From NCBI RefSeq assembly GCF_014839805.1, contig NC_051134.1, positions 8,835,170-8,899,169 on the forward strand: a stretch of DNA of 64,000 bases. The letters run 5' to 3'. This DNA is from Manduca sexta (Eukaryota > Arthropoda > Insecta > Lepidoptera > Sphingidae). A program made the translations under genes and the position numbers. Shown here one piece after another: positions 41,801 through 51,741 of this stretch (position 1 is its first letter; every line of letters begins with the position of its first letter). The notes below the pieces were generated by a model. The model made no database searches. It had not been told where the DNA came from and was given only the letters and a program-made list of their open reading frames with translations.

Positions 41801-44491
41801 ACGAGAAATACATTTAACTTGCCTGCCTTTCTATAATTACTAATTTCTTGACCTTCAGCATACCAAAGACTTTTCCTGTTTATACTAATGAAAACTAAAT
41901 CTATAAAGCCGTGTTGAGCAAAGCTAGTATTTAGATGAAAAACAAGTAATTAGTAACTAAACATTCTGGTCTAATTGTCAAATTTTTCGGTATCCAGGCA
42001 CGTTTACTTAATAAATTGTTCCATATTTCACTAAAATGCTAGCATAGTCCGAACTAAACTAAAAGTAAAATAGCCAATATGCTGAATAAAAAATTTCAAA
42101 CTCAAAACTCTTCCAGCATCCAGTTTACTGCCTGTCGGTAGTGGGCAGTCAGAACGCGCATAACCTAATCTCGGTATCAACGGATGGTCGACTCTGCTCG
42201 TGGTCACTGGACATGCTGTCACAACCGCAGGAGACGTTGGACCTACAGCATCGGCAGAGCAAGGCAGTGGCCGTCACCAGCATGGGATTCCCACATGGAC
42301 TGGTTAATAACTTTGTGCTGGGCAGCGAGGACGGGAATGTTTATACCGGTGAGGAGTAGTCAGTAAACTAGTTGGGTTAGATTTAGTCAAAACAATTATG
42401 GCGCTCTGTTGGAACCGGATTTACACAGGCTGATCCCGGAACGCGACACACTTACTTGAGCCACTATGGCACGTTTTAACATCCTGTGTACGGTGGTCAC
42501 TATCCGGGCGGATATAAAATATATCTTACCAGTAGATTTGTGTGTGTGTGTGCAGGATGCCTGTACGGACAGCGCGCAGGCGTGACGGAGTGCGTGGAGG
42601 CGCACGCGGGGCCGGTGACGGGCGTGTCGTGCCACGCCGCCGCCGGCGCCGTCGACCTCGCGCATCTCTACCTCACCTGCTCCATGGACTGGAGCGTCAA
42701 GCTCTGGAGCCTCAAGGTACGTTACATTCCAACACACATTATTACATAACAATCTGATATTACCTAATGTATATTGACCAGACTTGTAACTAAATTATTT
42801 ATAAATAACTATCCACTTATGTTTTAGCTACGAAACAACCAGGAAGGCATTATTAATAAGTGCATAATAAAAAAAAATCAAGTATAAGGCCACTTATACT
42901 TTTCAGAGTAATAATACGCTTTCTCACTATATTGTGTGTACGTTTCTCAGGAGAACAAGCCGCTGTACTCGTTCGAGGACAACGGCGACTACGTGGTGGA
43001 CGTGCGCTGGTCCCCCACTCACCCGGCACTGTTCGCGGCCGCCGACGCCGCGGGAAAGCTTGATCTGTGGAACTTGAACAGAGATACTGAGGTATTGATG
43101 ATTTGGAACTTTTTTATTTTTGTTATTTTACTACCAGTAATTTTTAAAAAGCTCAATAACTAATGTGCTTTTAACATAGCCAAAGTCTACCCATTTCCCC
43201 CCTTCAAAAGATTAAGTGGTGACCATCGCCTTGTCGGGAACAATTCCCATTTTCTTTGGTAATTTTTTTTCATCAAAATCCAATAATTGCTAGATTCATA
43301 TAATGCTAAAATGTTTGAAATTCGTTAGATATTCCAACATACTAGATCTTATTGTGGCAGTACAATTAGTAGACATACCGCCATCTCGTCAACATCAATA
43401 GAACTTCGAGAAGACCTATGTGGTATTGACATAATTGTGATGAACGCACTACAATCACACTAGATGGCGACAGACGATATTAGATTGCGATGGCAAAATT
43501 TGCGTGACGCGTAGAATATATACTACCTCCGAATAGGAACCGTCGGAGGGGCCGCGGCCGTTCAGGCGCAACATCTGCCTGACTGGGAATCTTCCATAGA
43601 GGAACGTTACCGTCTGTTCCTCTACAGCGGTGTCCACTATACACCGCTTAAAGATGTTGGCTCCATACGGATGTTGATATGACTACCAACTCATATGCTA
43701 ATATGATCTGTGACGCTTGCAGGTACCAGTGGCGTCGATCCAGGCGGAGGGAGGCGTGGCGTTCAACCGCGTGTCGTGGACGCCGTCCGGCTCCCACGTC
43801 ACCGCCGGCGACGACCACGGCAAGATATGGGTCTACGAACTCGCCGAGGTAACCGATATACCACTACCAATATGATACATAAAAGTGGACATATTCTTCA
43901 ATAATCTTACATCATAAAGTACTAAATACAATGAGATATAATAATAAATAAATAATATATCAGCCCTGTATTATATACTGTCCCACTGCTGGACACGGAC
44001 TTCCTTTACTACTGAGAGGGATTAGGCTTTAGTCCACCTTTCTGGCCTAGTGCGGATTGGTAGACTTCACACACCCTCGAAATTCCTATAGAGAACTTCT
44101 CAGGTATGCAGATTTCCTCACGATATTTCCCTTCACCGGTAAAGCAAGCGATAATTCACAAAGAAAAGAAAGAAAGCAAAAAAACCTTTGTTTGCTTTGT
44201 TTGTTTCCCAGGTAAAATGATTGCAAATTTTCTTACTAAACAACCTCCTCTAATATCCATTGCATGTCACTGTAAAGGTACATTTTTTATTTATTACATC
44301 ACCAATTTTGTTACCCTTCCCACTAGCATGTGGCCCAACCGCGCCACGACGAATGGAGCAAGTTCGTGTACACACTCCAAGAGCTGCGCAACAACCAGGC
44401 CGACGAAGAGAGCGAGCGCGTCAGCCTCGCGGCCAGCGGACCCTCCTCCCTCACCAGCCTCACGTCGCTCGCCTCCAACCCGCTCAGGTAA
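29742..44491 (+). CDS. sw: cytoplasmic dynein 1 intermediate chain, whole gene
   Basis: Subunit linking dynein heavy chains to light chains and dynactin for minus-end microtubule transport. Exons: 29742-29864, 30564-30754, 31116-31243, 32736-32768, 34451-34471, 36561-36608, 39231-39401, 39539-39695, 41006-41260, 41637-41754, 42117-42348, 42556-42716, 42951-43091, 43723-43848, 44327-44491. All have GT/AG borders and compatible phases, giving 2,070 nt, 689 aa. The N-terminus is a charged coiled coil ([19 protein letters not shown]) that binds dynactin p150. It is followed by [20 protein letters not shown], an LC8 site KQTQT, short alternative exons, a roadblock-binding helix and a WD40 propeller. 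The start has good context (AAACATG); a second ATG three codons on is in frame. The C-terminus [20 protein letters not shown] matches the family. It is called short wing (sw, Dic) in flies. Confidence 0.96.
30564..31243 (+). CDS. sw: Dic exons 2-3: helix 2 and light-chain-binding segment
   Basis: Exons 30564-30754 and 31116-31243. The first encodes [20 protein letters not shown] and a Ser/Thr/Pro-rich linker. The second encodes [20 protein letters not shown]; the KQTQT near residues 133-137 is the LC8 (DYNLL) recognition motif, and the stretch before it corresponds to the Tctex1 site in the family. Exit phase 1. Confidence 0.92.
31244..32735 (+). other. Dic intron between exon 3 and micro-exon A
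   Basis: 1.5 kb, very AT-rich. Nothing recognised beyond short homopolymer runs. A further small cassette exon cannot be excluded. Confidence 0.5.
32736..32768 (+). CDS. sw: Dic micro-exon A, 33 nt, probable cassette
   Basis: Phase 1 in and out, with acceptor GCTTGCAG and donor GTAATA. Encodes [11 protein letters not shown]. Its length is a multiple of three, so it can be skipped without changing frame. Aromatic/basic insert within the disordered linker; inferred to be alternatively spliced. Confidence 0.7.
32769..34450 (+). other. Dic intron between micro-exons A and B
   Basis: 1.7 kb, AT-rich. A 61-codon open frame at 33793-33978 has no recognisable motif. No repeat family identified. Confidence 0.45.
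34451..34471 (+). CDS. sw: Dic micro-exon B, 21 nt, probable cassette
   Basis: Acceptor CTTTTCTAG and donor GTAAGT. Encodes AHATDYY, a segment I recognise from fly Dic isoforms. Phase 1 on both sides and 21 nt long, so skippable. It precedes the intron that holds the mariner. Confidence 0.75.
35201..36415 (-). mobile_element. mariner-like transposon (maT clade) in a Dic intron
   Basis: About 1,215 bp between two TA dinucleotides (35199-35200 and 36416-36417), the normal size and target site for mariner. The outer ends (CAGTGTGTCAG and, on the other strand, CTGTTACAC) are only weakly similar, so the exact borders and terminal inverted repeats are uncertain. It contains one open transposase frame antisense to Dic. 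Confidence 0.8.
35252..36292 (-). CDS. mariner transposase, DD37D (maT) type, intact frame
   Basis: 346 aa from the ATG giving [12 protein letters not shown]; the frame stays open 18 codons further up but this start fits mariners best. The N-terminal DNA-binding part has two helix-turn-helix regions with a GRPRS linker (residues about 1-110). The catalytic core has FTDEKIF (first Asp), [10 protein letters not shown] (second Asp) and [12 protein letters not shown]. The spacing between the second Asp and the Asp of PLDY is 37 residues by count, the DD37D signature of the maT group described from Bombyx and other insects. No stop or frameshift, so the copy is young or was recently active. Cut-and-paste transposase; inserted antisense in Dic, probably spliced out with the intron. 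Confidence 0.92.
   Translation of the reverse strand: MVWGDKENRIAVIALHKVGMEPNAIFKTLHTLGISKMFVYRAINRYNETSSVCDRKRSGRPRSVRTKKVVKAVRERIRRNPVRKQKILSREMKIAPRTMSRILKDDLGLAAYKRRTGHFLTDNLKKNRVVKSKQLLKRYAKGGHRKILFTDEKIFTIEQHFNKQNDRIYAQSSKEASQLVDRVQRGHYPTSVMVWWGVSYEGVTEPYFCEKGIKTSAQVYQDTILEKVVKPLNITMFNNQVWSFQQDSAPGHKARSTQSWLESNVSDFIRAEDWPSSSPDLNPLDYDLWSVLESTACSKRHDNLESLKQSIRLAVKNFPMERVRASIDNWPHRLKDCIAANGDHFE
36561..36608 (+). CDS. sw: Dic micro-exon C, 48 nt, probable cassette
   Basis: Acceptor CTTTTTCAAG and donor GTAGGT. Encodes [16 protein letters not shown], conserved in insect Dic. Phase 1 on both sides. The mariner insertion lies about 145 bp upstream of this acceptor. Confidence 0.82.
36609..39230 (+). 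other. Dic intron between micro-exon C and exon 7
   Basis: 2.6 kb, AT-rich, with several long T runs. Contains a small inverted-repeat element at 38651-38808. Nothing else recognised. Confidence 0.5.
38651..38808. repeat. inverted-repeat element, about 158 bp
   Basis: Left arm GCATCACAAATGTGGAAACT and right arm, reversed, GCATCACTAATGTGGAAACT extend to about 35 bp with a few mismatches. MITE-like; class unknown. Confidence 0.5.
39231..39695 (+). CDS. sw: Dic exons 7-8: linker and roadblock-binding helix
   Basis: Exons 39231-39401 and 39539-39695. The first encodes [20 protein letters not shown] and a Pro/Lys/Glu linker. The second encodes [20 protein letters not shown] and [14 protein letters not shown], the helix bound by roadblock light chain in the family. 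Ends phase 2. Confidence 0.93.
39696..41005 (+). other. Dic intron between exons 8 and 9
   Basis: 1.3 kb. A T-run followed by TCATCAGATGACTATCTCCC and a GGGATGGGCGG end (39908-39975) resembles the poly(A)-ended scraps of a lepidopteran retroposon on the minus strand. Otherwise nothing recognised. Confidence 0.4.
41006..44491 (+). CDS. sw: Dic exons 9-15: WD40 propeller and C-terminus
   Basis: Seven exons encode blades with motifs [97 protein letters not shown] with [11 protein letters not shown], and [20 protein letters not shown]. The propeller binds the dynein heavy chain. The tail after the last blade is Ser/Leu-rich and ends NPLR then TAA. Confidence 0.95.
42405..42528 (-). repeat. family B repeat, 5' half, in Dic intron
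   Basis: Minus orientation: plus strand reads GTTGGAACCGGATTTACACA, then CCACTATGGCACGTTTTAAC and GTACGGTGGTCACTATCCGG. Lies between Dic exons 11 and 12. Confidence 0.7.
43344..43650. repeat. interspersed repeat, family C, uninterrupted copy in Dic intron
   Basis: Starts TTATTGTGGCAGTACAATTA and ends CTGTTCCTCTACAGCGGTG followed by CACCGCTTA. Collinear with the two parts at 11010-11724. No coding capacity seen; class unknown. Confidence 0.7.
43951..44165 (-). mobile_element. SINE, 5'-truncated, in Dic intron
   Basis: Contains the family tail (plus strand TATCAGCCCTGTATTATATA, then CCACTGCTGG, TAGGCTTTAGTCCACC, AGACTTCACACACCC) but stops before the tRNA-like head. Confidence 0.85.
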
Positions 44492-47323
44492 CTGCATCGC
44501 TGGGACGTGCGCTGCGGGTGGAGTCTGTAACTCCCACGCAAGGGGTGTACTGCACGCGTACGCTTGGATAATGGGCTTGGGGGAATCTGGCGGATTTAAA
44601 GTATTAATTATGGGACTCGTAACGTGTATTTTACTAGTACATTTAAAACATGTATCTAGTTTACGTTCCGCCAGGGCGTTGCATTAACTTTTGATAATCA
44701 CAATGTTCACTTCAGTATCGGCCGTTTTCAATTTACAATCCCAATGATTCGAAGCATGTAAAAAAAAACTGATTGGGTCATTTTTGCGATGGATGAAGAA
44801 AGCTATAAGGATCATTGTTCAAAATGGCAGTATATCAACCTCATACAATGTATGATGCACATCATCTACATGTATGAAGGCTAAGCGCGCCGGCGTTTTG
44901 TGTTCAGTACAGCCCGGTGTATTTGATTTAATACTCACGCTGTAGGTACACAAGCTGTGTTTAACAACGCTATGTCTAGTAATGGCGTGTAAAAACTCAT
45001 TTCCCGCCGGTAGATGGCGCTGTAATGTAGTTTTTAAAAGGTTTCGTGTCTACCTTCAATAGAGGAACATAAATAACATCAATATTATTATACTGTGCAG
45101 TTTAAATTGCAATTATGATAAATAAAATTTAATAATTGTACTGGTCTTTAGTGCTTATTTACGCGTTACATGTGATTTGAACTGTAAAAATTGATGTATC
45201 AAATATCAATATCGGAAAATGTGCAGATTGCGTTATAGGAATATCGATGTAGTAATATAAACCGATTAAAATATTGTATTCAAAATGCCGTAAACTCGAA
45301 GATCTAGATCATTCATCATTCACCATGTAATTCCTAAATTTATCAATGTTATCTTATAAAAAAATTATAATGGGTGAAGATAGCAAGATAGTTATGCAAT
45401 GAAATGGATGTTATACAAAAAGCTACTAAGTAAATGAATGTTACACTACTGCTACTTAAAACTACCACTAGATACACGTAAACTGCAATAATTGGTTATA
45501 GGGACGAGTGGCGTACATAAAATACTTTTGAAGAAACCATGGTGGCGTAGTCCTGGCGGTTGCCAGAGGTTCCAATTTGTCATTGATAGATCCGAATGTA
45601 GTGTAATGCCAGGACAAAAACATCAAATATGGTCACATCTACTATCATAATGCTACATTAACTTTGATGGTTTACTAGCAGCTTTTTTTTCTGCTACATA
45701 AATGCTTAAAAACATTGTATTGTTGTATGTTTTGTCTCTTTATATGAAAGGGAGAAAACATTCTATTGATTAAGATTTGTTTATGAGCATTTATGGTTAG
45801 GAACAATTGCATAAATGTAAGTCTACAATATACTGTTTTATGGTGGATATGAATAAGCAATATACTTATCGCTTGTGAAAATGAACCAATCAGAATAAAA
45901 TTTGTTCATGCTTACAAATTACTTGTTCTGATTGGCCTAATTTTGCGATCGATCCGAAGGTAGATATTAGGATCAGTCATTAATCTATATAATCTGCTAT
46001 CAATATCTTAAATTGCAGTAAAGTGTATAATGTATGTATATTTTTTCAGTATAGAGTTTAACATCTCTACAAGCTTAAATAAGCTATGATAAAAGACTAG
46101 CAGTATCTTTAGATTATGTGCGAAATTGCAATTAAATATAGATGTATGAAGGAATTTCGATATGTAAAATGGTCGAATTTTATGAATTCATAATCATTTT
46201 GACTACAGGGTGGGGTGTCTTTCCGAGTATGCTGTTACTATAGGAATGTATTCTGGTAGATGTTTATAAGATTATATCTCAAAATATTTAGGTATATTCA
46301 CATAAATACTTTTGTGTTAATAAAAATATTTACGCAAAGGCTTTCTTTGAAAACTCTTGACTATGTAAGATAATGAATACTAATTGGTAAAGTATATTTA
46401 TGTATTTGTTAGTACACTTAGGGAGAGCACACATTGTATATCCCTATTCTGAGGCAGTTTATGAGAGATGGGGGCATGGGTCTTAACAATGGTGTGTGCT
46501 GACCCTAAATAGAGCAGCTGTGTATAATTATAAGTAGACTTTTTAACTAATAACAGCACATTTTCACAGATTCTTAATACATGGATGCTTGTATAAACCC
46601 CTAATACATTCCTTGTGGTTATTTTTAACTGATCAAAGTTAACATGTCTCATTAAATATCAAATATTTATATAACTCAATTTTAGTATATTATATATTGT
46701 ATGTAAGTTCAGTAAGATATTTATCTAATGTTAATATTAAATTAGTTGTACCTATTTATGCTTCATTATGTTGAATAAAGCATTGCTTTGTAAACATGTG
46801 TTTCAATTCAGAAATTCATTTTGAAATAGCGTTCATAAATGAAACCACATACTCTTTACCTGTACTAACATTGTACCCAAAATCATCTAAGAAAAACGAA
46901 TATTTTAGCCAAAAATCCTGCTTTTAGATTTCTGATTAATTTATGACTATTTTAATGCGAATATGGTGTGTTACGGGTGTATTTCTGACTGGAAGTGTTA
47001 TATTGCGCCTCCAACGAATTCTTTAAGAGTAGTAGTGGAAAAAGGGCATATCAAATTAAAATCTCATTTTATTTATTTTCATTTTTCAACCATTTCGTGC
47101 TGTTAGAATTTGTTATTGCAATATTGCAGTATGAAGATAGCTATGTGGTTTGATTTTGTAACATAATGTCAAAATGATCCTGTATATTCCCCTAAGATAC
47201 AAGAAAAAACTAGTAGTAGTAACCCATCCACCTATATTGGTCCTGCAAGGTGAATATACAACTGATGCCTCTAAAATGTTTTTGAGACAGAAAAATGACA
47301 AAAAATACAACAAAAAAAATTTA
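44492..47323 (+). other. Dic 3' untranslated region and Dic-PDF convergent intergenic region
   Basis: No coding region recognised. Candidate poly(A) signals AATAAA at 45121-45126 and 46774-46779. The latter is followed by a GT/T-rich stretch, suggesting a 3' UTR of up to 2.3 kb. Confidence 0.45.
46774..46779 (+). terminator. candidate distal Dic polyadenylation signal
   Basis: AATAAA followed within 30 nt by a T/G-rich segment (GCATTGCTTTG). It would give a long 3' UTR; the proximal alternative is 45121-45126. Confidence 0.35.
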
Positions 47324-47324
47324 T
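47319..47324 (-). terminator. AATAAA overlapping the PDF stop codon
   Basis: On the minus strand the sequence reads CCT TAA TAAA, so the stop TAA overlaps the hexamer AATAAA, followed by a T-rich run. If used, the 3' UTR would be only some 15-30 nt. Downstream alternatives cannot be excluded. Confidence 0.4.
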
Positions 47325-48781
47325 TAAGGTGAAAATGGTATAACAACTTTTCCTTTAGACAAGTTGACCTCCTCCCAACAAATGCATGTCAATGTTTTCT
47401 TATCCATAATGTCCACATAAAGCTTGCCATCTAGATGATCCATTTCATGCTGTGCTATCCTTGCTGTCCAGTCCTTGTATGTCCTTGATAGAGGCTCTCC
47501 ATCTTGATCATATCCTGAAATTATGTAATAAGTACTTATGGAATGTCTAAATAGAAATTCCTTGCATTATTAGGTCCTATTTCACAAGTGTTGAGTAATC
47601 CCCACCTTGTCTGATAACAAACTACATATGCATTCCTTCACTGAGTAGTGAGACAGTGGAACAACCTCCCATGGGATGTGGTTGGAACAAACAATGTGGA
47701 CACATTTAGGAATAAACTTGACAAATATTTTCCTGGGAAGTGAAACTGGATTCGAGAATTGCAGGATACAGGCATATCAGTTAAATAAACTGCCTGTCTT
47801 ATAAGAAATGATACTAAAATTAAATACTACTTGTCACTTAAATGTGTACAAATTCACAAATAAATGGTAATAAATTGAGCCCTATCTACATATGCTGTTT
47901 AATATAACTCAAAATTAACTTGAAACTTGTGAAACAGACCCTGAGTCGCAGTTAACTTCAACTGATAATGATAAAAAAGAGGTTTGCATACCAGTAATTT
48001 GCACTTCTTTATACCTAGGAACTTCAGCCGTGTATCCCTGTACACTCTCACAACCTTCAGCTCGCACCACTTTCTGGTAGTTTAATACTTTCAGCGTTGG
48101 ATTAACAAACACCTGGAACATTATACAGTGTTACACAAATTTCACTCAAAGGTCAAGAATTTAATTAGTTGAGAATATAAATATAAAAATGAATCTCTAT
48201 TTTCCTTGGTCATGACTTAAGAACAACAACCATTACATTCATCTTATACATTGTAGACTTTTAACGAAAAAATCAAGAAATTTTTTTTTTTTTTTTAGAA
48301 ACTGTCTTAGCATGTTCCATGAATGTGAATTTAGCTGATTTTTTTGATAAATATGTATAATTCTTTTATATTCAACTCCCACTAAAGCATTGGCTGTCGA
48401 GGCGCTGGTGATATATAAAATTGTTTTGATACTGTACTTACTCACAGTGAACGGGACTGTAATTAAGCCCATCATTTGGGCATTAACTTTGGGCACCCGT
48501 GAGAGTTGCTTCGCTGTGTGTTGCATCACAAATATCCTCATGTTTATGCCAATTTGTGGTGCAGACATCCCAAACGCCTCGTATTTGTTAACCACGAATG
48601 TTAGTTTCTGTATCACCGTTTGCACTTCTTTTGTTTTGATTTTATCCACGGGCACTGGTTCGCAAACTTTACGTAATGTAGGATCGCCAATTTGTATTAC
48701 GTGCTGATAAGGCGGGGTTGATTTACCGCGTGCCGGTGACAACCTAGCGTACCAATTCAAAAATTTTCTTGTAACACCCAT
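47324..48781 (-). CDS. PDF: peptide deformylase, mitochondrial type
   Basis: Metalloenzyme that removes the N-formyl group from newly made mitochondrial proteins. Three exons, 48781-48446, 48112-47992 and 47514-47324, joined in phase 0 and phase 1 to 648 nt, 215 aa. The first about 30 residues are basic and hydroxylated (MGVTRKFLNWYARLSPARGK), a likely mitochondrial presequence. The three PDF motifs are present: GMSAPQIG (the G-x-G-x-A-x-Q equivalent, with the Met-Ser variant seen in animal PDFs), EGCES (metal Cys) and QHEMDH (HExxH metal His pair and catalytic Glu). Length is a little below human PDF. The start ATG gives the only reading frame. The stop codon overlaps an AATAAA. It is convergent with Dic; intron 2 carries a LINE scrap. 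Confidence 0.94.
47645..47743 (+). pseudogene. LINE reverse-transcriptase C-terminal scrap
   Basis: Translates as VVRQWNNLPWDVVGTNNVDT followed by FRNKLDKYFPGK and a stop, matching the RVV-x-WN-x-LP ... F-K-x-x-LDK-x-W ending common to CR1/RTE-like insect LINE proteins. The upstream HSFT part is in another frame, so the copy is decayed. In PDF intron 2. Confidence 0.7.
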
Positions 48782-48894
48782 ATTCGAGGAACTTTCTCTT
48801 AAAAATGTGTTTTTTATATATAGATTTATAGTTTTGTGGCCGATGTGACAATGTGATTACGGTGATTACCTATTTGTAAATTTGCAGGTGTTTT

Positions 48895-49007
48895 CAACTG
48901 CGAGAACTAATCACTAACTAGACGTGAATTTAAATTCTTTACTTGCCAATACTTGTTTAGTTACCCAGATTAAAGCCGAAACAAAATGTATGAAAATGGA
49001 CCTTGAG
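48895..49007 (-). repeat. 113-bp repeat, copy 2
   Basis: Inverted near-identical partner of 18231-18343, lying 114 bp upstream of the PDF start codon, so within or next to its promoter. No terminal inverted repeats or coding capacity recognised. Confidence 0.85.
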
Positions 49008-49560
49008 CTACCACCTGTGTTTCTCACAGTTGCGTAGATTTATTATAATAAAATTTTGTTTATCAACATGATTTCAGGGAATTCTGTGTTTTAAGAATGT
49101 TGATTCCGAACGAAATGGATGAAATGTCACGACGAAACGTGTCACTTGAATAAAGTCAGTGAAGATTGAAGGGTTTTAAGTGAGTTGCCACATGATTTCA
49201 CATCTGTTATTAATGGTAGAATATTATGGTTCTTATGCAACTTCACAAGCATATTACTTTAGGTCTAAACTCTACAGTATAAATTGAGTTTATTATTATG
49301 TTAATGCAAGAATTTTGATAATAAAAACGTATATTTATATATTCGTAAGATAAAAACAAAATCATTAGCATTAAATCTTTTATATTACATAATATATTAT
49401 GTCATATTTTAGAAAATATTGTGAGGGATATAATAATATTTTTTGAATTTTGTGTGTTTGCCTGTATGTTGGTGAATGTATTTTTATGCTTACTGGTATC
49501 AGAACCACTGCTGTTAATGGTCCCGTCAGCCTCCTTCAGGGTTTTTTTTGGAGTTGTAAG

Positions 49561-49896
49561 CGGCGATAGCGTAGTTGGGTGTGGAACGGACTGCCGAGAC
49601 GAATGTCCGCAGGTTCAAATCCCAAAGTCACACACCTCTGACTTTTCTAAAAAATCATGTGTGTATTCTTTGTGAATTTATCGTTCGCTTTAACGGTGAA
49701 GGAAAACATCGTGAGGAAACCTGTATATCTGAGAAGTTCTCTATAGGAATTTCAAAGGTGTGTGAAGTCTATCAATCTGCACTAGGCCAGCGTGGTGGAC
49801 TAAGGCCTAATCCCTCTCAGTAGTAGAGGAAGCTCGTGCTCAGCAGAGGTCAAGTATATAATACAGGGCTGATATTATTATTATTTATTATTATAT
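49561..49896 (+). mobile_element. tRNA-derived SINE, full length
   Basis: Head CGGCGATAGCGTAGTTGGG, box B GCAGGTTCAAATCCC, body with GTGAATTTATCG, CGGTGAAGGAAAACATCG, GTGTGAAGTCTATC, CTAAGGCCTAATCCC, and an ATT-rich tail. An 82-codon open frame across it is not a gene. Confidence 0.92.
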
Positions 49897-50054
49897 TAAA
49901 CGCCCACTGATATTATGGTAAATGCACAATTTTAAATGCTGCTGCATAAGTCTGTCCAATAATTGTTACTATAGAAGCGGCGACACAGAACATTGCGTAG
50001 TCGTTTCATAAGATACTAATGGCCCAACCGTGGTGTATGCTGGCAGCGGAATAG

Positions 50055-50067
50055 CCCCCCCCCCCCC
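50055..50067. repeat. C13 homopolymer
   Basis: Thirteen consecutive C residues, striking in this AT-rich window and a likely indel hotspot or assembly uncertainty. Confidence 0.9.
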
Positions 50068-50218
50068 TGCCTCATCTTACCGATGTATCGTAAGAGGCCG
50101 CTGAGGTACTAGGCAGCACTGCAACTTAACCCGTGTGATAAGTGCTTAGAGAAGAAAAACTTGACACAAATCTGGAATGGTATCGCCGTAATTTTCTATT
50201 ATCTTCCTTCTTATCTTA

Positions 50219-50340
50219 TCTTACTAATATAAAAGGGCATGAGTTTATTTGTATCTTTGGATGGTTGTTAGACATAGTACCTATCCGGTGAAACTGCTGA
50301 ACGCATTTTGAAGGAATTTGGCAGATGAAATCACCATGTC
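50219..50340 (+). mobile_element. possible Helitron-like 5' end
   Basis: A|TCTTACTAATATAAAAGGGC followed by GAGTTTATTTGTATC, TGGATGGTTGTTAG and CCGGTGAAACTGCTGAACGC resembles the start of another lepidopteran Helitron group. The 3' end was not located. Confidence 0.4.
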
Positions 50341-50703
50341 CTAGATTAGTAATTTACCCCCATAGGGAATATTTAAACTTTTTAATCACATTTTTTAAAA
50401 GTTATTATTGGTGCTGTACAAATGGCACTATGGACCTTCACAGTGATTTGTTTTCTAACTTTTTATCTTGGAAGATTACACTAAGTATGTTAATTTTATA
50501 CCAGGAAAGATCATTCACGCGTGCGAAGTCGCGAATGGCACCCATTTATTCATAATCGTACAGTAATCGATTATCGAATACAGGATTGGTCCAGTAGTTT
50601 TTAGAAAATTGTCTTATCTATTATGGTAGTTCATCCAATAAATTACGGCAATACCGAGCTTCGGCGACTATAAAAGAGAGCTCCCGCAGCTAGGAACTCA
50701 GAG

Positions 50704-50745
50704 CTTTGAAACGGGTGGTCAAGCTCTGAACCACCCGTTTCAAAG
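50704..50745. repeat. perfect hairpin, 16-bp arms, 10-nt loop
   Basis: Arms CTTTGAAACGGGTGGT and ACCACCCGTTTCAAAG around CAAGCTCTGA. The loop repeats part of the left flank (GAGCTTTGA), suggesting a template-switch origin. Confidence 0.85.
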
Positions 50746-51430
50746 TCCTTCCCAATACAAATTGAAAACAGGTACATTAGTACCTACATATACATATTAT
50801 GTATATCTGTACATATTATGTATAGGTAGTAATTGTACCTATATACATGTATGGTCACAGGCAGGCCTGTACATTTGCTTAGTAATAGGCAATTATTTTT
50901 TGATTTTATGCACAAAAAAATTTAATAATTAAGTACCTATGCCCATATTTTACACGTTATTGATTTTTCTTAATACAATTGAGAACAAGTGTATTAGTTC
51001 CTACATACAAATACTGTACACATTATGTAAAGGTAGTTAGTACACCTATATACAGTATATATGATTACAGACAGGCTAGGCGTGTACATTTTCAGAAAGC
51101 TGGGCAATTACTTTATTGATTTTATCCGTTAAAAATGAAATAGTTATTTCCATATTTTGCGGTATGATAGTACATTTTTTATTTTATAAACATGTTATTG
51201 ATTTTTCTCAATACATTTGAGAAGTACATTATGTAGTGCTCATATAATATATTTAATATGTATACCTATACTATTATGTGGAGGTAGTAATTATACATAT
51301 CACAGGCGGGTGTGTACTTTTGCTTAGCGATAGGCAATTTCTTTATTGATTTTATAAAGATGGAACACATTTATTTCCATATTTTGTGGCATAATGGTAT
51401 ATTTTTTAATTTTACACATGTTATTGATTT
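50720..51430. repeat. three diverged tandem units of about 230 bp
   Basis: GTTATTGATTTTTC recurs at 50956, 51194 and 51420 (steps 238 and 226 bp). Each unit also carries a GTACATTA/TACCTA patch, ATTATGTAxAGGTAGT, CACAGGCxGG-type and GGCAATT..TTTATTGATTTTAT blocks. AT-rich minisatellite-like array upstream of HIBCH. Confidence 0.7.
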
Positions 51431-51741
51431 TTCAGATGTTAAAAATTATCTGTGGTTTGAATTATTTATTAATCCGTGACAAATATAATCTGTTTATTGT
51501 CATTACGGGAAAATAAAATTTATCGCATGTATCGCCTGACATCTGGACCGGTTTAAATTGGTAGATTTTTATTTATTTTACACATTTTCATATATATCTA
51601 CGGCGGTGGCAGTCTTTGTTATAATTTTATCTTTATTGATTTGCACGTAAAAAGGGTGTATTGGTTATAATTGGATAAATTGCGGTGTGGGGAGCCTACT
51701 TTTGGTGATACGAAGTGATTTTTGCCGATAAGCCGCTGTCC

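Noticed and set aside
44106..44687. 193-codon open frame on the plus strand
   Set aside because: It runs from a SINE through the last Dic exon in the wrong frame; the correct frame matches dynein intermediate chain.
48390..48707. 105-codon plus-strand frame
   Set aside because: Antisense shadow of PDF exon 1, which has PDF motifs on the minus strand.
49575..49823. 82-codon open frame, with a near-identical minus-strand frame at 55949-56197
   Set aside because: Both are translations of the same tRNA-derived SINE, not a gene family.
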